64,000 nt of DNA from JAWLHU01 sp041690255 (GTDB lineage: Bacteria > Bacillota > Sulfobacillia > Symbiobacteriales > Symbiobacteriaceae), in the NCBI GenBank assembly GCA_041690255.1, contig JAWLHU010000012.1:62001-126000 (forward strand), in the 5' to 3' direction. The position numbers and the translations under genes are program-made. A model generated the notes under the pieces. The model searched no databases. It saw only the letters and a list, made by a program, of their open reading frames with translations, and was not told the origin of the DNA. This document shows, one piece after another, positions 7,959-16,141 of this stretch (position 1 is the first letter of the stretch; each line of letters begins with the position of its first letter).

Positions 7959-9083
7959 TCAGGTCATGGGAACCTGCGGCAAGAGGCGGCCGGAGATGCG
8001 CGCCATGATGTCGTCCAGACTCCGACCCGTGATCGTGAGTCCATGGTTCCTCAGCCCGATGACCGCCTGAGAGGGATCCGGATGGCGGCGAACGAGCTCT
8101 GCCACCTCCTGGGCCAACTCGGCTGTACCGCAGGGATAGTTGACACGGGTGCTGGGGATCCCCTCCATCCAGGCATGCACGTGGATGATCGCACCGATCT
8201 CGGGGTGCTCCTTATAGAGCATCCAGTGCTCAATGGCATCCACAGATGCCCGACGCGGTTCGACGTGGGGAGGAACGCTTGCGTGGATCGCACTGCGTTC
8301 GGGGTCAAAGCCGGTAATCAGGAGCATGTCCCTGCCGATCACCTGCATCTTCCCCTTGTCCACCCCGCTGGCACTCATCCAGAAGGACCGGGTATCCTCC
8401 CGGACGCTCAGGTTCCCGTAGCTGAGTCCCCCCAGACCGAATAACCGCTTCACATGGGCCATGTCGCGGGCCGGAAGCAGTTCGTGGATCGGGAAGGGGG
8501 CCGGCAGCAGGTTCATCTGGTCCAACTGCTGCCCCGCCATCCGCAGTGCACGGGTGTTGGCGTTGCCCTCCCATAGTTCAGGAGGGAGGGACCGGGAGAA
8601 GAGGTTTTTCACCACCAAGCGAGATGTGGCCAGCGGTCTCAGCCGCCGGTAGATCGCCTGGAAGTAGGCCACGTCGTCGCCGTCCTCGTATTCGACCGGG
8701 TAGTACCCTTGCTCCAAGGTCACGAAGTAGGTGCGCCATGTATCACCCGGCCCCGCAATATGGTAGATAAGGAGATTCGCCAGAGAGCGAATCAGGATCG
8801 GGTAGGCCGCCTTCAGGATATCGGTCGGCTCCTGGTCTACCTCCACCACGGAGACCACAAAGGTTCCCTGCGCCTTGCGCCGTATGGGCCGGGGGCGGTT
8901 CGCATTGGTGAAGTTGACAATGAGATGGGGAACGCCCACCCCGTCAGCGAGGAGAACATGGCCGTTTTCGATTAAGGTCCGTTCCAAGTTGCCGGCAAAC
9001 CATTGCAGCTTGCCGGTTCTGGGGCATCCTGTGAACATCGCTCCCGGTGAGGCTCCCCGTGGGGAAGACGCGAGCTGGGACAC
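7959..9083 (-). CDS. class II aldolase/adducin-domain protein with extra N-terminal region
   Basis: The C-terminal ~200 residues form a class II aldolase/adducin domain: GGLSYGNLSVRED, MSASGVDKG, zinc-type IIHVHAWM and GLRNHGLTITG. Such domains are Zn-dependent aldolases, epimerases or dehydratases for phosphorylated sugars. The first ~170 residues (FAGNLERTLIENGHVLLADG, TFVVSVVEVD, YFVTLEQGYYPVEYEDGDDV) match nothing I recognise, so this is an atypical family member. GTG 9083 is favoured (AGAGGAG nine bases upstream); ATG 9038 and an open frame up to 9218 are alternatives. It is divergent from an ArsR regulator, with a palindromic operator between them. Confidence 0.7.
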   Translation of the reverse strand: MSQLASSPRGASPGAMFTGCPRTGKLQWFAGNLERTLIENGHVLLADGVGVPHLIVNFTNANRPRPIRRKAQGTFVVSVVEVDQEPTDILKAAYPILIRSLANLLIYHIAGPGDTWRTYFVTLEQGYYPVEYEDGDDVAYFQAIYRRLRPLATSRLVVKNLFSRSLPPELWEGNANTRALRMAGQQLDQMNLLPAPFPIHELLPARDMAHVKRLFGLGGLSYGNLSVREDTRSFWMSASGVDKGKMQVIGRDMLLITGFDPERSAIHASVPPHVEPRRASVDAIEHWMLYKEHPEIGAIIHVHAWMEGIPSTRVNYPCGTAELAQEVAELVRRHPDPSQAVIGLRNHGLTITGRSLDDIMARISGRLLPQVPMT

Positions 9084-9213
9084 TGCATCCAACTCCTCTG
9101 TACCAGTTTCCTGCTTAGAATTCCCAATGGGACCGATAATATGCAAAGGTCCTGACTCCGTCACCCTGGTCGCCGAGCGTCCAGACCCAGCGGTGCAACC
9201 GTTTCCCGGGTGT

Positions 9214-9244
9214 ATCATGATATGATGTTTTTATCATATGATCA
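9214..9244. promoter_or_regulatory. palindromic operator, probably for the ArsR regulator
   Basis: AT-rich inverted repeat ATATGAT (9220-9226), GTTTTT spacer, ATCATAT (9233-9239), extended by TGAT-rich flanks. It lies between the divergent aldolase and arsR genes, the usual place for ArsR/SmtB operators. Binding is inferred. Confidence 0.65.
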
Positions 9245-9301
9245 ACACTTGCCAAGTAGGTTTTTTTGCCCCATACTTAGTGAATGAGGAGCGTGAGAAT
9301 C

Positions 9302-9622
9302 GTGGCACTGTCACCTCGTGAGCTGGAGGCCGATCTGCTCAAGGTCCTCGGCCACCCTGCTCGCCTGCAGATCGTCGAGATCCTGGCGCGGGAGGATACC
9401 TGCGTCTGCGAACTCATGCCTCAGGTGGGGCTGGAACAGTCCAACCTGTCGCAGCATTTGAAGCTGTTGCGGAAGCATGGTGTGGTAACGGCCCGGCGAG
9501 AGGGTACGCGCGTGGTCTATCAACTGACGAACCGGTCGCTGGTCAAGCTGATCTCGGCGGCCAGTGAAGCGGTTCAGGAGCATCTGGACCGGATTTCGGC
9601 AATGGCTGCAAGCCGGCGGTAA
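9302..9622 (+). CDS. ArsR/SmtB-family metalloregulator
   Basis: A ~106-residue winged-helix repressor: LLKVLGHPARLQIVEILA, then CVCEL with Cys34 and Cys36 at the alpha-3 metal site used by As(III)/Cd(II)-type sensors, recognition helix QSNLSQHLKLLRKHGVV and wing REGTRVVYQLT. It should bind the palindrome at 9214-9244 and release it on metal binding. GTG 9302 was chosen from GAGGAG nine bases upstream; ATG 9284 is less well placed. No arsenic or metal resistance gene adjoins it, so its target is probably the divergent aldolase-SDR-lipid kinase operon (inference). Confidence 0.88.
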   Translation: MALSPRELEADLLKVLGHPARLQIVEILAREDTCVCELMPQVGLEQSNLSQHLKLLRKHGVVTARREGTRVVYQLTNRSLVKLISAASEAVQEHLDRISAMAASRR

Positions 9623-9640
9623 GCGAAGTCGAATGATATG

Positions 9641-9667
9641 GCGCCCGGGGGTATCTGCCCTCGGGCG
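9641..9667 (+). terminator. GC-rich terminator-like hairpin
   Basis: GCGCCCGGGGG and CCCTCGGGCGC arms around TATCTG, followed by TTCG, 20 bases after arsR. There is no long T run. Confidence 0.55.
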
Positions 9668-9851
9668 CTTCGCATGCCCTGCGGGTACCAGGTGCGCAAT
9701 GATAGAGTCTTTTGGCGCTATAAAGTAACTGAGTCCTGAGAAATCGGGCACACACGTGCCATAGGGAATGCCCGAAGGGGGTCTACTAGGTCTGCCACCC
9801 CCCAGCTAACATGGGTGTGAGAGCCATGTTCGCTGGGAAGGGGTATGCCAG

Positions 9852-10676
9852 ATGCATATCGTGGTCTGCATCAAGCAAGTGCCGGATAGCCGGGAGATCC
9901 GGATCGATGGCAGGACCGGCACGCTGATCCGGGAGGGTGTCCCATCGATCATGAATCCGTATGACCTGCACGGCCTGGAGGCCGCCCTCCAGCTCAGGGA
10001 GCAGCATGGTGGGCGTGTTACCGTGGTGACCATGGGACCGCCCATGGCGGAGAAGGCCCTGAAGCAGGCGATCAGCCTTGGGGCGGACGAGGCTGTGCTG
10101 GTGACCGACCGCAAGTTCTCCGGGGCCGACACCCTGGCAACGGCGTACGTGCTGTCCGAGGTGATCAAGAAGGTGGCGGCTACCTGGGGCCCGGTCGATC
10201 TGGTCATCGCGGGCAAGCAGACCCTGGACGGCGACACCGGCCAGGTGGGTCCGGGCATCGCCTGCCGGCTGGATCTGGAGCAACTGACCTACGTGGAGAA
10301 GATCGTGGCCATAGAAGGAGGCCGCATTCGAGTGGAACGCCATCTGGAGGACGGGATTGAGGTGGTGGAGACCGCCCTGCCCGTGCTCCTGACGGCGCTC
10401 AAAGAGATGAACACCGTGCGCCGGGCCACCTTCCCCAACATGCTCGCCGCAGCCCGGTACAAGCCGATCGTCTGGACCACCGCCGACTTCCCCGACATCG
10501 ACCCGCAGCAGATCGGCCTCAAGGGTTCCCCCACGATTGTGAGCAAGTCGTGGGTACCCGAGGTGAAGAAGGTCAATACCACCTATGTGGATGGGGCCGG
10601 CGCCCTCTGGCAGGCCCTCTGGACCACCGATCTGCCGGACCGGCTCGGCTGGGCAGCCAGGGAGGGGGCGAAGTAG
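9852..10676 (+). CDS. etfB: electron transfer flavoprotein beta subunit (FixA/EtfB)
   Basis: Beta subunit (274 residues) of a FixAB-type electron transfer flavoprotein. Typical motifs: MHIVVCIKQVPDS start, MNPYDLHGLEAALQL, VTVVTMGPP, LSLGADEAVLV-type segment (ISLGADEAVLVTDRKFSGADTLATAYVL), DLVIAGKQTLDGDTGQVGPGIA and ALPVLLTALKEMNTVRRA. It is first in a four-gene operon with fixB-, fixC- and fixX-like genes, so the product is likely an EtfABCX complex passing electrons between NADH, quinone and a low-potential carrier. A GGAAGGGG motif precedes the ATG. Confidence 0.93.
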   Translation: MHIVVCIKQVPDSREIRIDGRTGTLIREGVPSIMNPYDLHGLEAALQLREQHGGRVTVVTMGPPMAEKALKQAISLGADEAVLVTDRKFSGADTLATAYVLSEVIKKVAATWGPVDLVIAGKQTLDGDTGQVGPGIACRLDLEQLTYVEKIVAIEGGRIRVERHLEDGIEVVETALPVLLTALKEMNTVRRATFPNMLAAARYKPIVWTTADFPDIDPQQIGLKGSPTIVSKSWVPEVKKVNTTYVDGAGALWQALWTTDLPDRLGWAAREGAK

Positions 10677-11702
10677 ATGGAATACCAGGGCATTATGGTC
10701 TGGGTTGAGCACCGGGATGGCACGGCCAAATCGGTTAGCTGGCAGTTGATCGGACAGGCTCGTCGGCTGGCAGAGAAGCTCGGCACAGAGGTCTTTGCGC
10801 TCGTGCAGGGTGATCACGTGGGGCATCTGGCCCAGGAGGCGATCTTCCGGGGAGCGGACCGGGTCTACGTGCTGGACCACCCCGTTCTCAAGGACTACCG
10901 GACCCGTCCCTACAGCACTTCTGCGTTGACAGCGATTCGGGAGGTCAGGCCGGAGATCGTTCTGATCGGCGCGACCTACCAGGGCCGGGATCTGGCCGGG
11001 GCCATCGCCACGCACCTGCCCACTGGCCTGACCGCCGACACCACCATGCTGGATGTCGAGCCCGACCCATCGCGACTGCTCCTCGCCTCCCGCCCCGCCT
11101 TCAGCGAGAAGCTCATGGCCACCATTCTCTGCAAGAAGTACAAGCCTCAAATGGCCACTGCCCGGGCCGGGATCTTCGAGGCCCTCCCGCGCGATGAGAG
11201 CCGCACCGGCCAGATCATTCCCATTCCCTTCGAGATGGATGAAGCGGCCATCGCCACCAAGGTACTCGCATTCCTCAAGGGCGAAGACCGGGTCAACCTG
11301 GAGGACGCTCAGGTGATCGTCGCCGGTGGACGGGGCCTTGGTGGCCCGCAGGGGTTCGCCCTCCTGAAGCAACTGGCCGACTTGCTCGGGGGCGTCGTCG
11401 GGGCGAGCCGCCCCTGCTGCGACCTGGGCTGGATCAAGAACACCCACCAGGTGGGGCAGACCGGGCAGACCGTACGGCCCAAGCTTTACATAGCCGTCGG
11501 CATCTCCGGTGCGGTGCAGCACACCGTGGGAATGGGCGGCGCCGACATCATCGTGGCGATTAACAGAGATCCCAACGCCCCGATCTTTCACGTGGCCAAT
11601 TATGGCATTGTCGGTGACTGGCAGAAGGTCGTGCCTGAATTGATCGAGGCGGTCTCCGCCGGGCGGCCCCTCATGGGCGTAGCAGGAGGTGAGGCCAGGT
11701 GA
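10677..11702 (+). CDS. etfA: electron transfer flavoprotein alpha subunit (FixB/EtfA)
   Basis: Alpha subunit (341 residues). The C-terminal FAD domain is clear: VIVAGGRGLGG, GASRPCCDLGW (usually GASRAAVDAGW), NTHQVGQTGQTVRPKLYIAVGISGAVQHTVGM, IIVAINRDPNAPIFHVANYGIVGD. The N-terminal ~190 residues hold the subunit-interaction fold (LGTEVFALVQGD, ADRVYVLDHP). It starts directly after etfB and its stop overlaps the GTG of fixC, as in a co-translated operon. Confidence 0.93.
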   Translation: MEYQGIMVWVEHRDGTAKSVSWQLIGQARRLAEKLGTEVFALVQGDHVGHLAQEAIFRGADRVYVLDHPVLKDYRTRPYSTSALTAIREVRPEIVLIGATYQGRDLAGAIATHLPTGLTADTTMLDVEPDPSRLLLASRPAFSEKLMATILCKKYKPQMATARAGIFEALPRDESRTGQIIPIPFEMDEAAIATKVLAFLKGEDRVNLEDAQVIVAGGRGLGGPQGFALLKQLADLLGGVVGASRPCCDLGWIKNTHQVGQTGQTVRPKLYIAVGISGAVQHTVGMGGADIIVAINRDPNAPIFHVANYGIVGDWQKVVPELIEAVSAGRPLMGVAGGEAR

Positions 11703-13003
11703 GTGAACGGTTTGATGCGATTGTCGTCGGTGCTGGGCCCGCCGGCATCGCCGCGGCCCTGACCATGGCCAGAGGTGGCCTCAACGTGCTGGTGATCGAG
11801 CGGGGTGAGTTCCCCGGTGCGAAGAACGTCTTCGGAGGTGTGCTCTACCGCCAGCAGTTCGAAGAGTTGATTCCCGAATGGTGGACCAAGGCTCCGTTGG
11901 AGCGGCCCATTGTTGAGCAGAACTACTGGCTGCTCGATGAGACCGGTGCCGCCAAGGTCGGCCACCGCAGCCGCCGCTATGTCGATGGCAAACCCAACAA
12001 CTTCACCGCCATGCGGGCGAAATTCGACCCCTGGTTCGCCGCCCAGGCCGAGGCCGCCGGTGCCGTGATCATCTGCGAGACCGTGGTCACCTCCCTGATC
12101 ATGGAGGGGGACCGGGTGATAGGCGTGCGCACCGACCGGGAACAGGGTGATGTTTACGCCGAAGCGGTGATCATCGCCGACGGCGTCAACTCCCTGCTCG
12201 GCAAGCAGGTCGGCGCCCACCGGGAGTGGGCCCCCCACGAGGTCTCCCTGGTGGTAAAGGAGACCCTCGCCCTGCCAAAGGAGAAGATCGAGGACCGCTT
12301 CGGCCTCGAGGAGGGCGAGGGAGCCACCATCGAGATCCTGGGCAACCCCAGCCAGGGCATGGTGGGTCTGGGTTTCCTGTACACCAACAGGGAGTCGCTG
12401 TCACTTGGTCTCGGCATCATGGTCAACGACCTGGCGGCATCGGGCCGCACCCCCTATGACCTGATCGAGAACATGAAACAGCACCCGGCGCTGCGCAAGC
12501 TTCTGCAGGGTGCTGAACTGAAAGAGTACGCCGCCCACCTGATCCCCGAAGGGGGGCTCCGGGCCATGCCGAAGCTTGCCGGCCACGGCTGGATGATCGT
12601 CGGCGACGCAGCCCAGATGGTCAACTTTGTGCATCGCGAAGGAACCAACCTGGCTGCTACCTCCGGCCAACTGGCCGGTGCGGCGGTGTTGGCCATGGCG
12701 GCGTCAGGGAGCTTCTCCCCCGAGGGCTTCCAGCGGTACGCACACGATGTGGGGGCCTCGTACATTCAGCGGGATCTGGCCAAATACCAGCGGATGCCGG
12801 CCTTCCTGCACGACAACAGAGACCTGGTGATGGGCAAGGTGCCCCAGGTACTGAATGAAAGCTTCTACCAGTGGTTCAGCGTGGACGAACGGTCGAAAGC
12901 CGAGCATCAGAAGCAGATTATCGATGGTGTCAAGGGCATGACCGGCGGCACCTGGAATCTCATGAAACTGGCCTACAAGGGATGGAGGGCGATGAACGAA
13001 TGA
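11699..13003 (+). CDS. fixC: FixC-type electron transfer flavoprotein-quinone oxidoreductase
   Basis: FAD-dependent dehydrogenase of the ETF:quinone oxidoreductase/geranylgeranyl reductase superfamily, 434 residues: DAIVVGAGPAGIAAALTMARGGLNVLVIERG at the N-terminus, ADGVNSLLGKQ, the second FAD motif GWMIVGDAAQMVN and a C-terminal part typical of FixC. It should accept electrons from EtfAB and reduce membrane quinone together with FixX. GTG 11699 follows AGGAGGTGAGG and overlaps the etfA stop; the C-terminus overlaps fixX by ATGA. Confidence 0.92.
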   Translation: MSERFDAIVVGAGPAGIAAALTMARGGLNVLVIERGEFPGAKNVFGGVLYRQQFEELIPEWWTKAPLERPIVEQNYWLLDETGAAKVGHRSRRYVDGKPNNFTAMRAKFDPWFAAQAEAAGAVIICETVVTSLIMEGDRVIGVRTDREQGDVYAEAVIIADGVNSLLGKQVGAHREWAPHEVSLVVKETLALPKEKIEDRFGLEEGEGATIEILGNPSQGMVGLGFLYTNRESLSLGLGIMVNDLAASGRTPYDLIENMKQHPALRKLLQGAELKEYAAHLIPEGGLRAMPKLAGHGWMIVGDAAQMVNFVHREGTNLAATSGQLAGAAVLAMAASGSFSPEGFQRYAHDVGASYIQRDLAKYQRMPAFLHDNRDLVMGKVPQVLNESFYQWFSVDERSKAEHQKQIIDGVKGMTGGTWNLMKLAYKGWRAMNE

Positions 13004-13278
13004 GCGTCGCCATTGAGGAAAAACTCTTCAGCATCCGGTACCGCTGCGATCACCAGTCACACCTGACCATCAGGCAGCAGTCGGTCTGCCAAGCATGTAC
13101 CGACAAGCCGTGCCTGACCTTCTGCCCGGCAGCAGTCTACGCCTTCCGGGACGGGGAGGTACACGTCGCCTTCGAAAACTGCATCGAGTGCGGGACCTGT
13201 CGCATCGCTTGCCCCCGTCAGAACATCGAGTGGCTGTACCCCAAGGGCGGCTACGGGATCGCCTACAAAATCGGCTAG
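13000..13278 (+). CDS. fixX: FixX-type ferredoxin-like protein
   Basis: A 92-residue iron-sulfur protein. Two cysteine groups are visible: VCQACTDKPCLTFCP and CIECGTCRIACP, consistent with ferredoxin-like Fe-S binding; N-terminal FSIRYRCDHQSHL also fits FixX. It should be the electron-carrying partner of FixC. ATG 13000 overlaps the fixC stop. It is the last gene of the operon and a GC-rich hairpin follows. Confidence 0.92.
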   Translation: MSVAIEEKLFSIRYRCDHQSHLTIRQQSVCQACTDKPCLTFCPAAVYAFRDGEVHVAFENCIECGTCRIACPRQNIEWLYPKGGYGIAYKIG

Positions 13279-13287
13279 GTATGAAAC

Positions 13288-13310
13288 GGAGGGGGGCAAT
13301 GCCCCCCTCC
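13288..13310 (+). terminator. GC-rich hairpin after fixX
   Basis: Perfect 10-bp inverted repeat GGAGGGGGGC / GCCCCCCTCC around AAT, ten bases after the fixX stop and before the convergent mrp-type gene. No T tail on either side. Confidence 0.6.
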
Positions 13311-13336
13311 GCAGTTCACTGCGCCACTGCGGTCAT

Positions 13337-14143
13337 TCACCGCTCAGTGCAGGGCGGGAGAAGCTCTGGAATGCCGTGGAGAAACGCTACATCATACTGA
13401 TCGGCCAGGCCCTGGTCGCAGAGTTTGGCCAGCAGTGGATCCAGGGGAAGCACCCCAAGGAAGCGAAGGCCATGCTCACTGCACATGCGCCGGGTCTGCC
13501 CCTCTCCGAACAGGGAGAAGGATTCCCCGCAGTACGGACACTTCACCGAACTCATATTCTCAACCACGCCTATGATCGGGATCTCCAGCTTCTGGGCCAT
13601 CTTGACCGCCTTCATTACGACCATGGCAGCCAGGTCCTGCGGCGAGGAGACCACCACCAGACCATCTACCGGCAGCGACTGGAGAACGGTGAGCGGAGAG
13701 TCGCCCGTACCCGGGGGTAGGTCGACGACGAGGTAGTCAATCTCACCCCAGGAGACGTCGGTGTAGAACTGCTGAACCGCTCGGGCCACCAGCGGCCCCC
13801 GCCAGATCACCGGATCTGAGTCGTGGGGCAGGAGCAGGTTCATCGACATGACACGAATACCCGATTGACTGAGCGACGGCAACAGCAGATCCCCATCGCT
13901 GGCTGGCTTGTGCCGTAGGCCCAAGAGCTTGGGAATACTCGGGCCGGTAATGTCAGCATCGAGAATGCCCACACGATGTCCGTCATGCCGCAGGGCCGCA
14001 GCAAGGAGTGTGGTGACCGTCGATTTGCCGACACCACCCTTTCCACTCATCACGGCAATGATGCGCCTGATCCTGCTATGCTCCGACACCAGGAGCTTTG
14101 GCATACCACCTGCCGCCTTCTGTGCGTCGATCATCTGTGTCAC
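13337..14143 (-). CDS. Mrp/NBP35-type Fe-S carrier P-loop ATPase
   Basis: A 268-residue ParA/MinD-superfamily ATPase: IAVMSGKGGVGKSTVTTLLA (deviant Walker A), ILDADITGPSIPKLLG, YLVVDLPPGTGD and VVVSSPQDLA, plus the CPYC pair (in VKCPYCGESF) that in Mrp/ApbC/NBP35 proteins binds a transferable 4Fe-4S cluster. It lacks the N-terminal DUF59 of longer Mrp proteins. GTG 14143 is preceded by GGGAGGG. It follows the metal exporter gene on the same strand. In ORP-type loci an NBP35-like ATPase is a typical member, which fits its place here. Confidence 0.88.
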   Translation of the reverse strand: MTQMIDAQKAAGGMPKLLVSEHSRIRRIIAVMSGKGGVGKSTVTTLLAAALRHDGHRVGILDADITGPSIPKLLGLRHKPASDGDLLLPSLSQSGIRVMSMNLLLPHDSDPVIWRGPLVARAVQQFYTDVSWGEIDYLVVDLPPGTGDSPLTVLQSLPVDGLVVVSSPQDLAAMVVMKAVKMAQKLEIPIIGVVENMSSVKCPYCGESFSLFGEGQTRRMCSEHGLRFLGVLPLDPLLAKLCDQGLADQYDVAFLHGIPELLPPCTER

Positions 14144-14200
14144 GCAGAGGCCCTCCCTTCTGGATTTGCATGATCTCCTGCCGTGCGGGAGACCTTCACC

Positions 14201-15229
14201 TTACATCCCGAGCGTCATGAGCACCGCTCCCGCGGCGAGACCTGCGACAAGGTTGATGCCCTTCACCAGGAAAAAGGCCCGACGGGACTCTCCCAGCAGC
14301 GGCAGCATTCCATGGCCATCCTGAACAATGGAACTGGTCAGAAGGACACTGAACGGCACCGACCCCTGGGCGAACAAGGTGACAAAGACCAGGTGCGGCC
14401 CGGATTCCGGTATCAGACCAAGCAGGCCGGCGGCCAGAAGCAGGAGCCACTGCCCACTCAGGGTGAGCGGCATCTCTCCAGCCACGGTGGTGACCCAATC
14501 GCTTACAAGTAGCGCGCCCGTCGTCCACAGGAAGATGCGCGGCACGTGCTGCTTCATCACATGGACCCAGATATGCTCACGCAGGAAGTGATCGTCTACC
14601 GTACAGATGATCGCCAACCCACCTCCGGCCATGACCAGGATCGTCACCCGTGCCCAGTTCCAGACCGAAGGGCCAACCACACCAAAAATCAGGCCGAGGC
14701 AGAGCGCTGCAAATGTGACTGCCAAGCCCAATCGAAGCGGCAGAGCACGCCTGTTCCGAACAGCTTGCTCTGCATGGTCATGCCTGCCGGAGAGTTGCTT
14801 TGGTAGGTGAAGGAGCGGGGTTCCGCAGAGGCCCCCAACGAAAGACCAGGAGCGCACCATGCGATCCACAAGCAGACCCGTTACCACCCCAAGGACCAGC
14901 AGGAGCAAATGAAGCAGGATCGCTTCGCGAGGTACCATGGCGAGCATGACGAAGGACTCGTCCCCCGCCGTAGCAAACATGGCCGCGACAAGGGCCCCGA
15001 AACTGACCGTGCCGTGCGCATAGAAAGAGACCACGGCAAAGGCGCCAAAGCACCCAGGCAGAGCCCCAAGAAGTGCTGCTACCAGATACTGCCCCCAACG
15101 GGACCGGATCAGCCGGTCGCGCCACTTCCCTTGAGAGTGAACGTTCACAAACTCCAGAAGGAGCATGATCACAACGACAAATCCAGTGATTGCCGTTGCC
15201 TCCCGCAGTGCGCTGACCAGGTCTGCCAC
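14201..15229 (-). CDS. ArsP_2-type 10-TM putative metal exporter
   Basis: Polytopic membrane protein of ~342 residues with about ten hydrophobic segments and two related motifs: GALPGCFGAFAVVSFYAHG...ATAGDESFVMLAMVP near the N-terminus and LIPESGPHLVFVTLFAQG...SIVQDGHGMLPLLGES near the C-terminus. This inverted duplication is characteristic of the putative heavy-metal/manganese exporter family Pfam labels ArsP_2. The conserved polar residues (E, D, H, P) inside the motifs may bind substrate. GTG 15229 has AAGGCGG upstream; a TTG at 15283 is an alternative. It is the first gene of the minus-strand arm of the divergent cluster and a palindromic operator lies just upstream. Confidence 0.75.
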   Translation of the reverse strand: MADLVSALREATAITGFVVVIMLLLEFVNVHSQGKWRDRLIRSRWGQYLVAALLGALPGCFGAFAVVSFYAHGTVSFGALVAAMFATAGDESFVMLAMVPREAILLHLLLLVLGVVTGLLVDRMVRSWSFVGGLCGTPLLHLPKQLSGRHDHAEQAVRNRRALPLRLGLAVTFAALCLGLIFGVVGPSVWNWARVTILVMAGGGLAIICTVDDHFLREHIWVHVMKQHVPRIFLWTTGALLVSDWVTTVAGEMPLTLSGQWLLLLAAGLLGLIPESGPHLVFVTLFAQGSVPFSVLLTSSIVQDGHGMLPLLGESRRAFFLVKGINLVAGLAAGAVLMTLGM

Positions 15230-15301
15230 TGCAAGCACCGCCTTTCCGGGACCACCTAGCCAGCCTCTGGCGTGGTCGTACAACGATAGATGTAAGATTC
15301 A

Positions 15302-15324
15302 TTTAGATGAATCAATCACCTATA
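15302..15324. promoter_or_regulatory. 23-bp operator, copy A
   Basis: Left arm TTTAGATGAA, 3-base spacer, right arm ATCACCTATA. It matches copy B (15463-15485) in 17 of the 20 arm positions and has the same spacer length. An overlapping palindrome GATTCAT-N4-ATGAATC lies at 15296-15313. It sits upstream of the minus-strand exporter gene. Confidence 0.65.
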
Positions 15325-15434
15325 TAATCATCCCGGCGATAACGGTATGACAATAATCCAAAACAGCTATTCTCCGTTCACTATTCTTCGAACGCCTAGC
15401 TAAAAGGTCTAAAGAAAAATTCCGAGTCTATCCC

Positions 15435-15485
15435 TTGACAAAACTCTCATCATGAGCGATGTTATAGGTGAAAACTTCACCTATA
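15435..15485 (+). promoter_or_regulatory. 23-bp operator, copy B, with nearby -35-like TTGACA
   Basis: Perfect inverted repeat at 15463-15485: arms TATAGGTGAA and TTCACCTATA around AAC. A TTGACA lies at 15435-15440; the spacing to the AT-rich TTATAG at the operator is longer than ideal, so the exact -10 is uncertain. It precedes the plus-strand NifX/MinD/PadR operon. The PadR protein encoded in the cluster is the obvious candidate binder (inference). Confidence 0.75.
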
Positions 15486-15516
15486 TGAAGATGTCATCAG
15501 GATGGGAGGATGGGAA

Positions 15517-15861
15517 ATGAGAGTCGCGGTGACGGCTGAAAGTCCAACCCCCGAGGGTGCTGTGGACCCTCACCTGGGACGGACCCGGTATCTACTGATC
15601 TATGACACGAAGGACAGATCTTGGGCTGTGCTGGACAATCAACCGAACACAGACGCCCTCGATGGCGCCGGTGTGGGATTGGCCGAAATGCTGGCCAGAA
15701 ACCAGGTTGATGTTGTGCTGACCGGCAGCTATGGCCCTAAGGCGTTCCAGGTGCTATCGGCCGCCTCAATCCGAGTGCGAGATGGTGCCACGGGAACGAT
15801 TGCCGAGGCTGTCGACAAGTTCCTGTCAACTTCGCACAAGGCCGAAGTAATAAGGAGGTGA
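15517..15861 (+). CDS. dinitrogenase cofactor-binding family (NifX/NifB-type) protein 1
   Basis: A 114-residue protein of the RNase H-like NifX/NifB cofactor-carrier fold, related to archaeal MTH1175 and to orange protein: MRVAVTAESPTPEGAVDPHLGRTRYLLIYD start, AGVGLAEMLARNQVDVVLTGSYGPKAFQVLSAASIRVRDG. Members bind Mo/Fe-S or Mo/Cu-S clusters. No nitrogenase genes are present, so a role in nitrogen fixation is not supported. ATG 15517 follows GGGAGG; a second NifX-like protein ends the operon. Confidence 0.85.
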   Translation: MRVAVTAESPTPEGAVDPHLGRTRYLLIYDTKDRSWAVLDNQPNTDALDGAGVGLAEMLARNQVDVVLTGSYGPKAFQVLSAASIRVRDGATGTIAEAVDKFLSTSHKAEVIRR

Positions 15862-15868
15862 AGTGAGT

Positions 15869-16126
15869 ATGCCAGGACGTGACGGGACGGGTCCTGCTGG
15901 GCGGAACCGTGGAATGGGCTGGAAGGGCCGTGGAACGGGTTCCGCTGGGCAGGGCCGTGGAATGGGTCGGGGAGAAGGCCGGTGCCGCCGGCGTGACGGT
16001 ACCGGTCCGCGAGCGGAGTGGGGGGGTTGCCACCACTCCAATCGGTGGGGGGGCCAGGATCGCCGAGGGGCGGGTCAGGGGTCCATGCAGTCTTCGAACA
16101 AGGCAGGCCAGTCGGACCCCACATAA
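15869..16126 (+). CDS. Gly/Arg-rich DUF5320-like small protein
   Basis: An 85-residue basic, glycine-rich protein starting MPGRDGTGPAGRNRGMGW, the typical opening of DUF5320-type proteins found beside NifX- and MinD-like genes in anaerobes. The GRDGTGP motif recurs at ~42-48 as RRDGTGP, and the DNA has matching short repeats (GGGCCGTGGAA-like). Low-complexity composition makes the fold unclear. AAGGAGGTGA precedes ATG 15869; a GTG at 15863 is too close to it. The frame is long, correctly placed and well spaced, which supports a real gene. Confidence 0.65.
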   Translation: MPGRDGTGPAGRNRGMGWKGRGTGSAGQGRGMGRGEGRCRRRDGTGPRAEWGGCHHSNRWGGQDRRGAGQGSMQSSNKAGQSDPT

Positions 16127-16141
16127 GGAGCACTACGCCCC

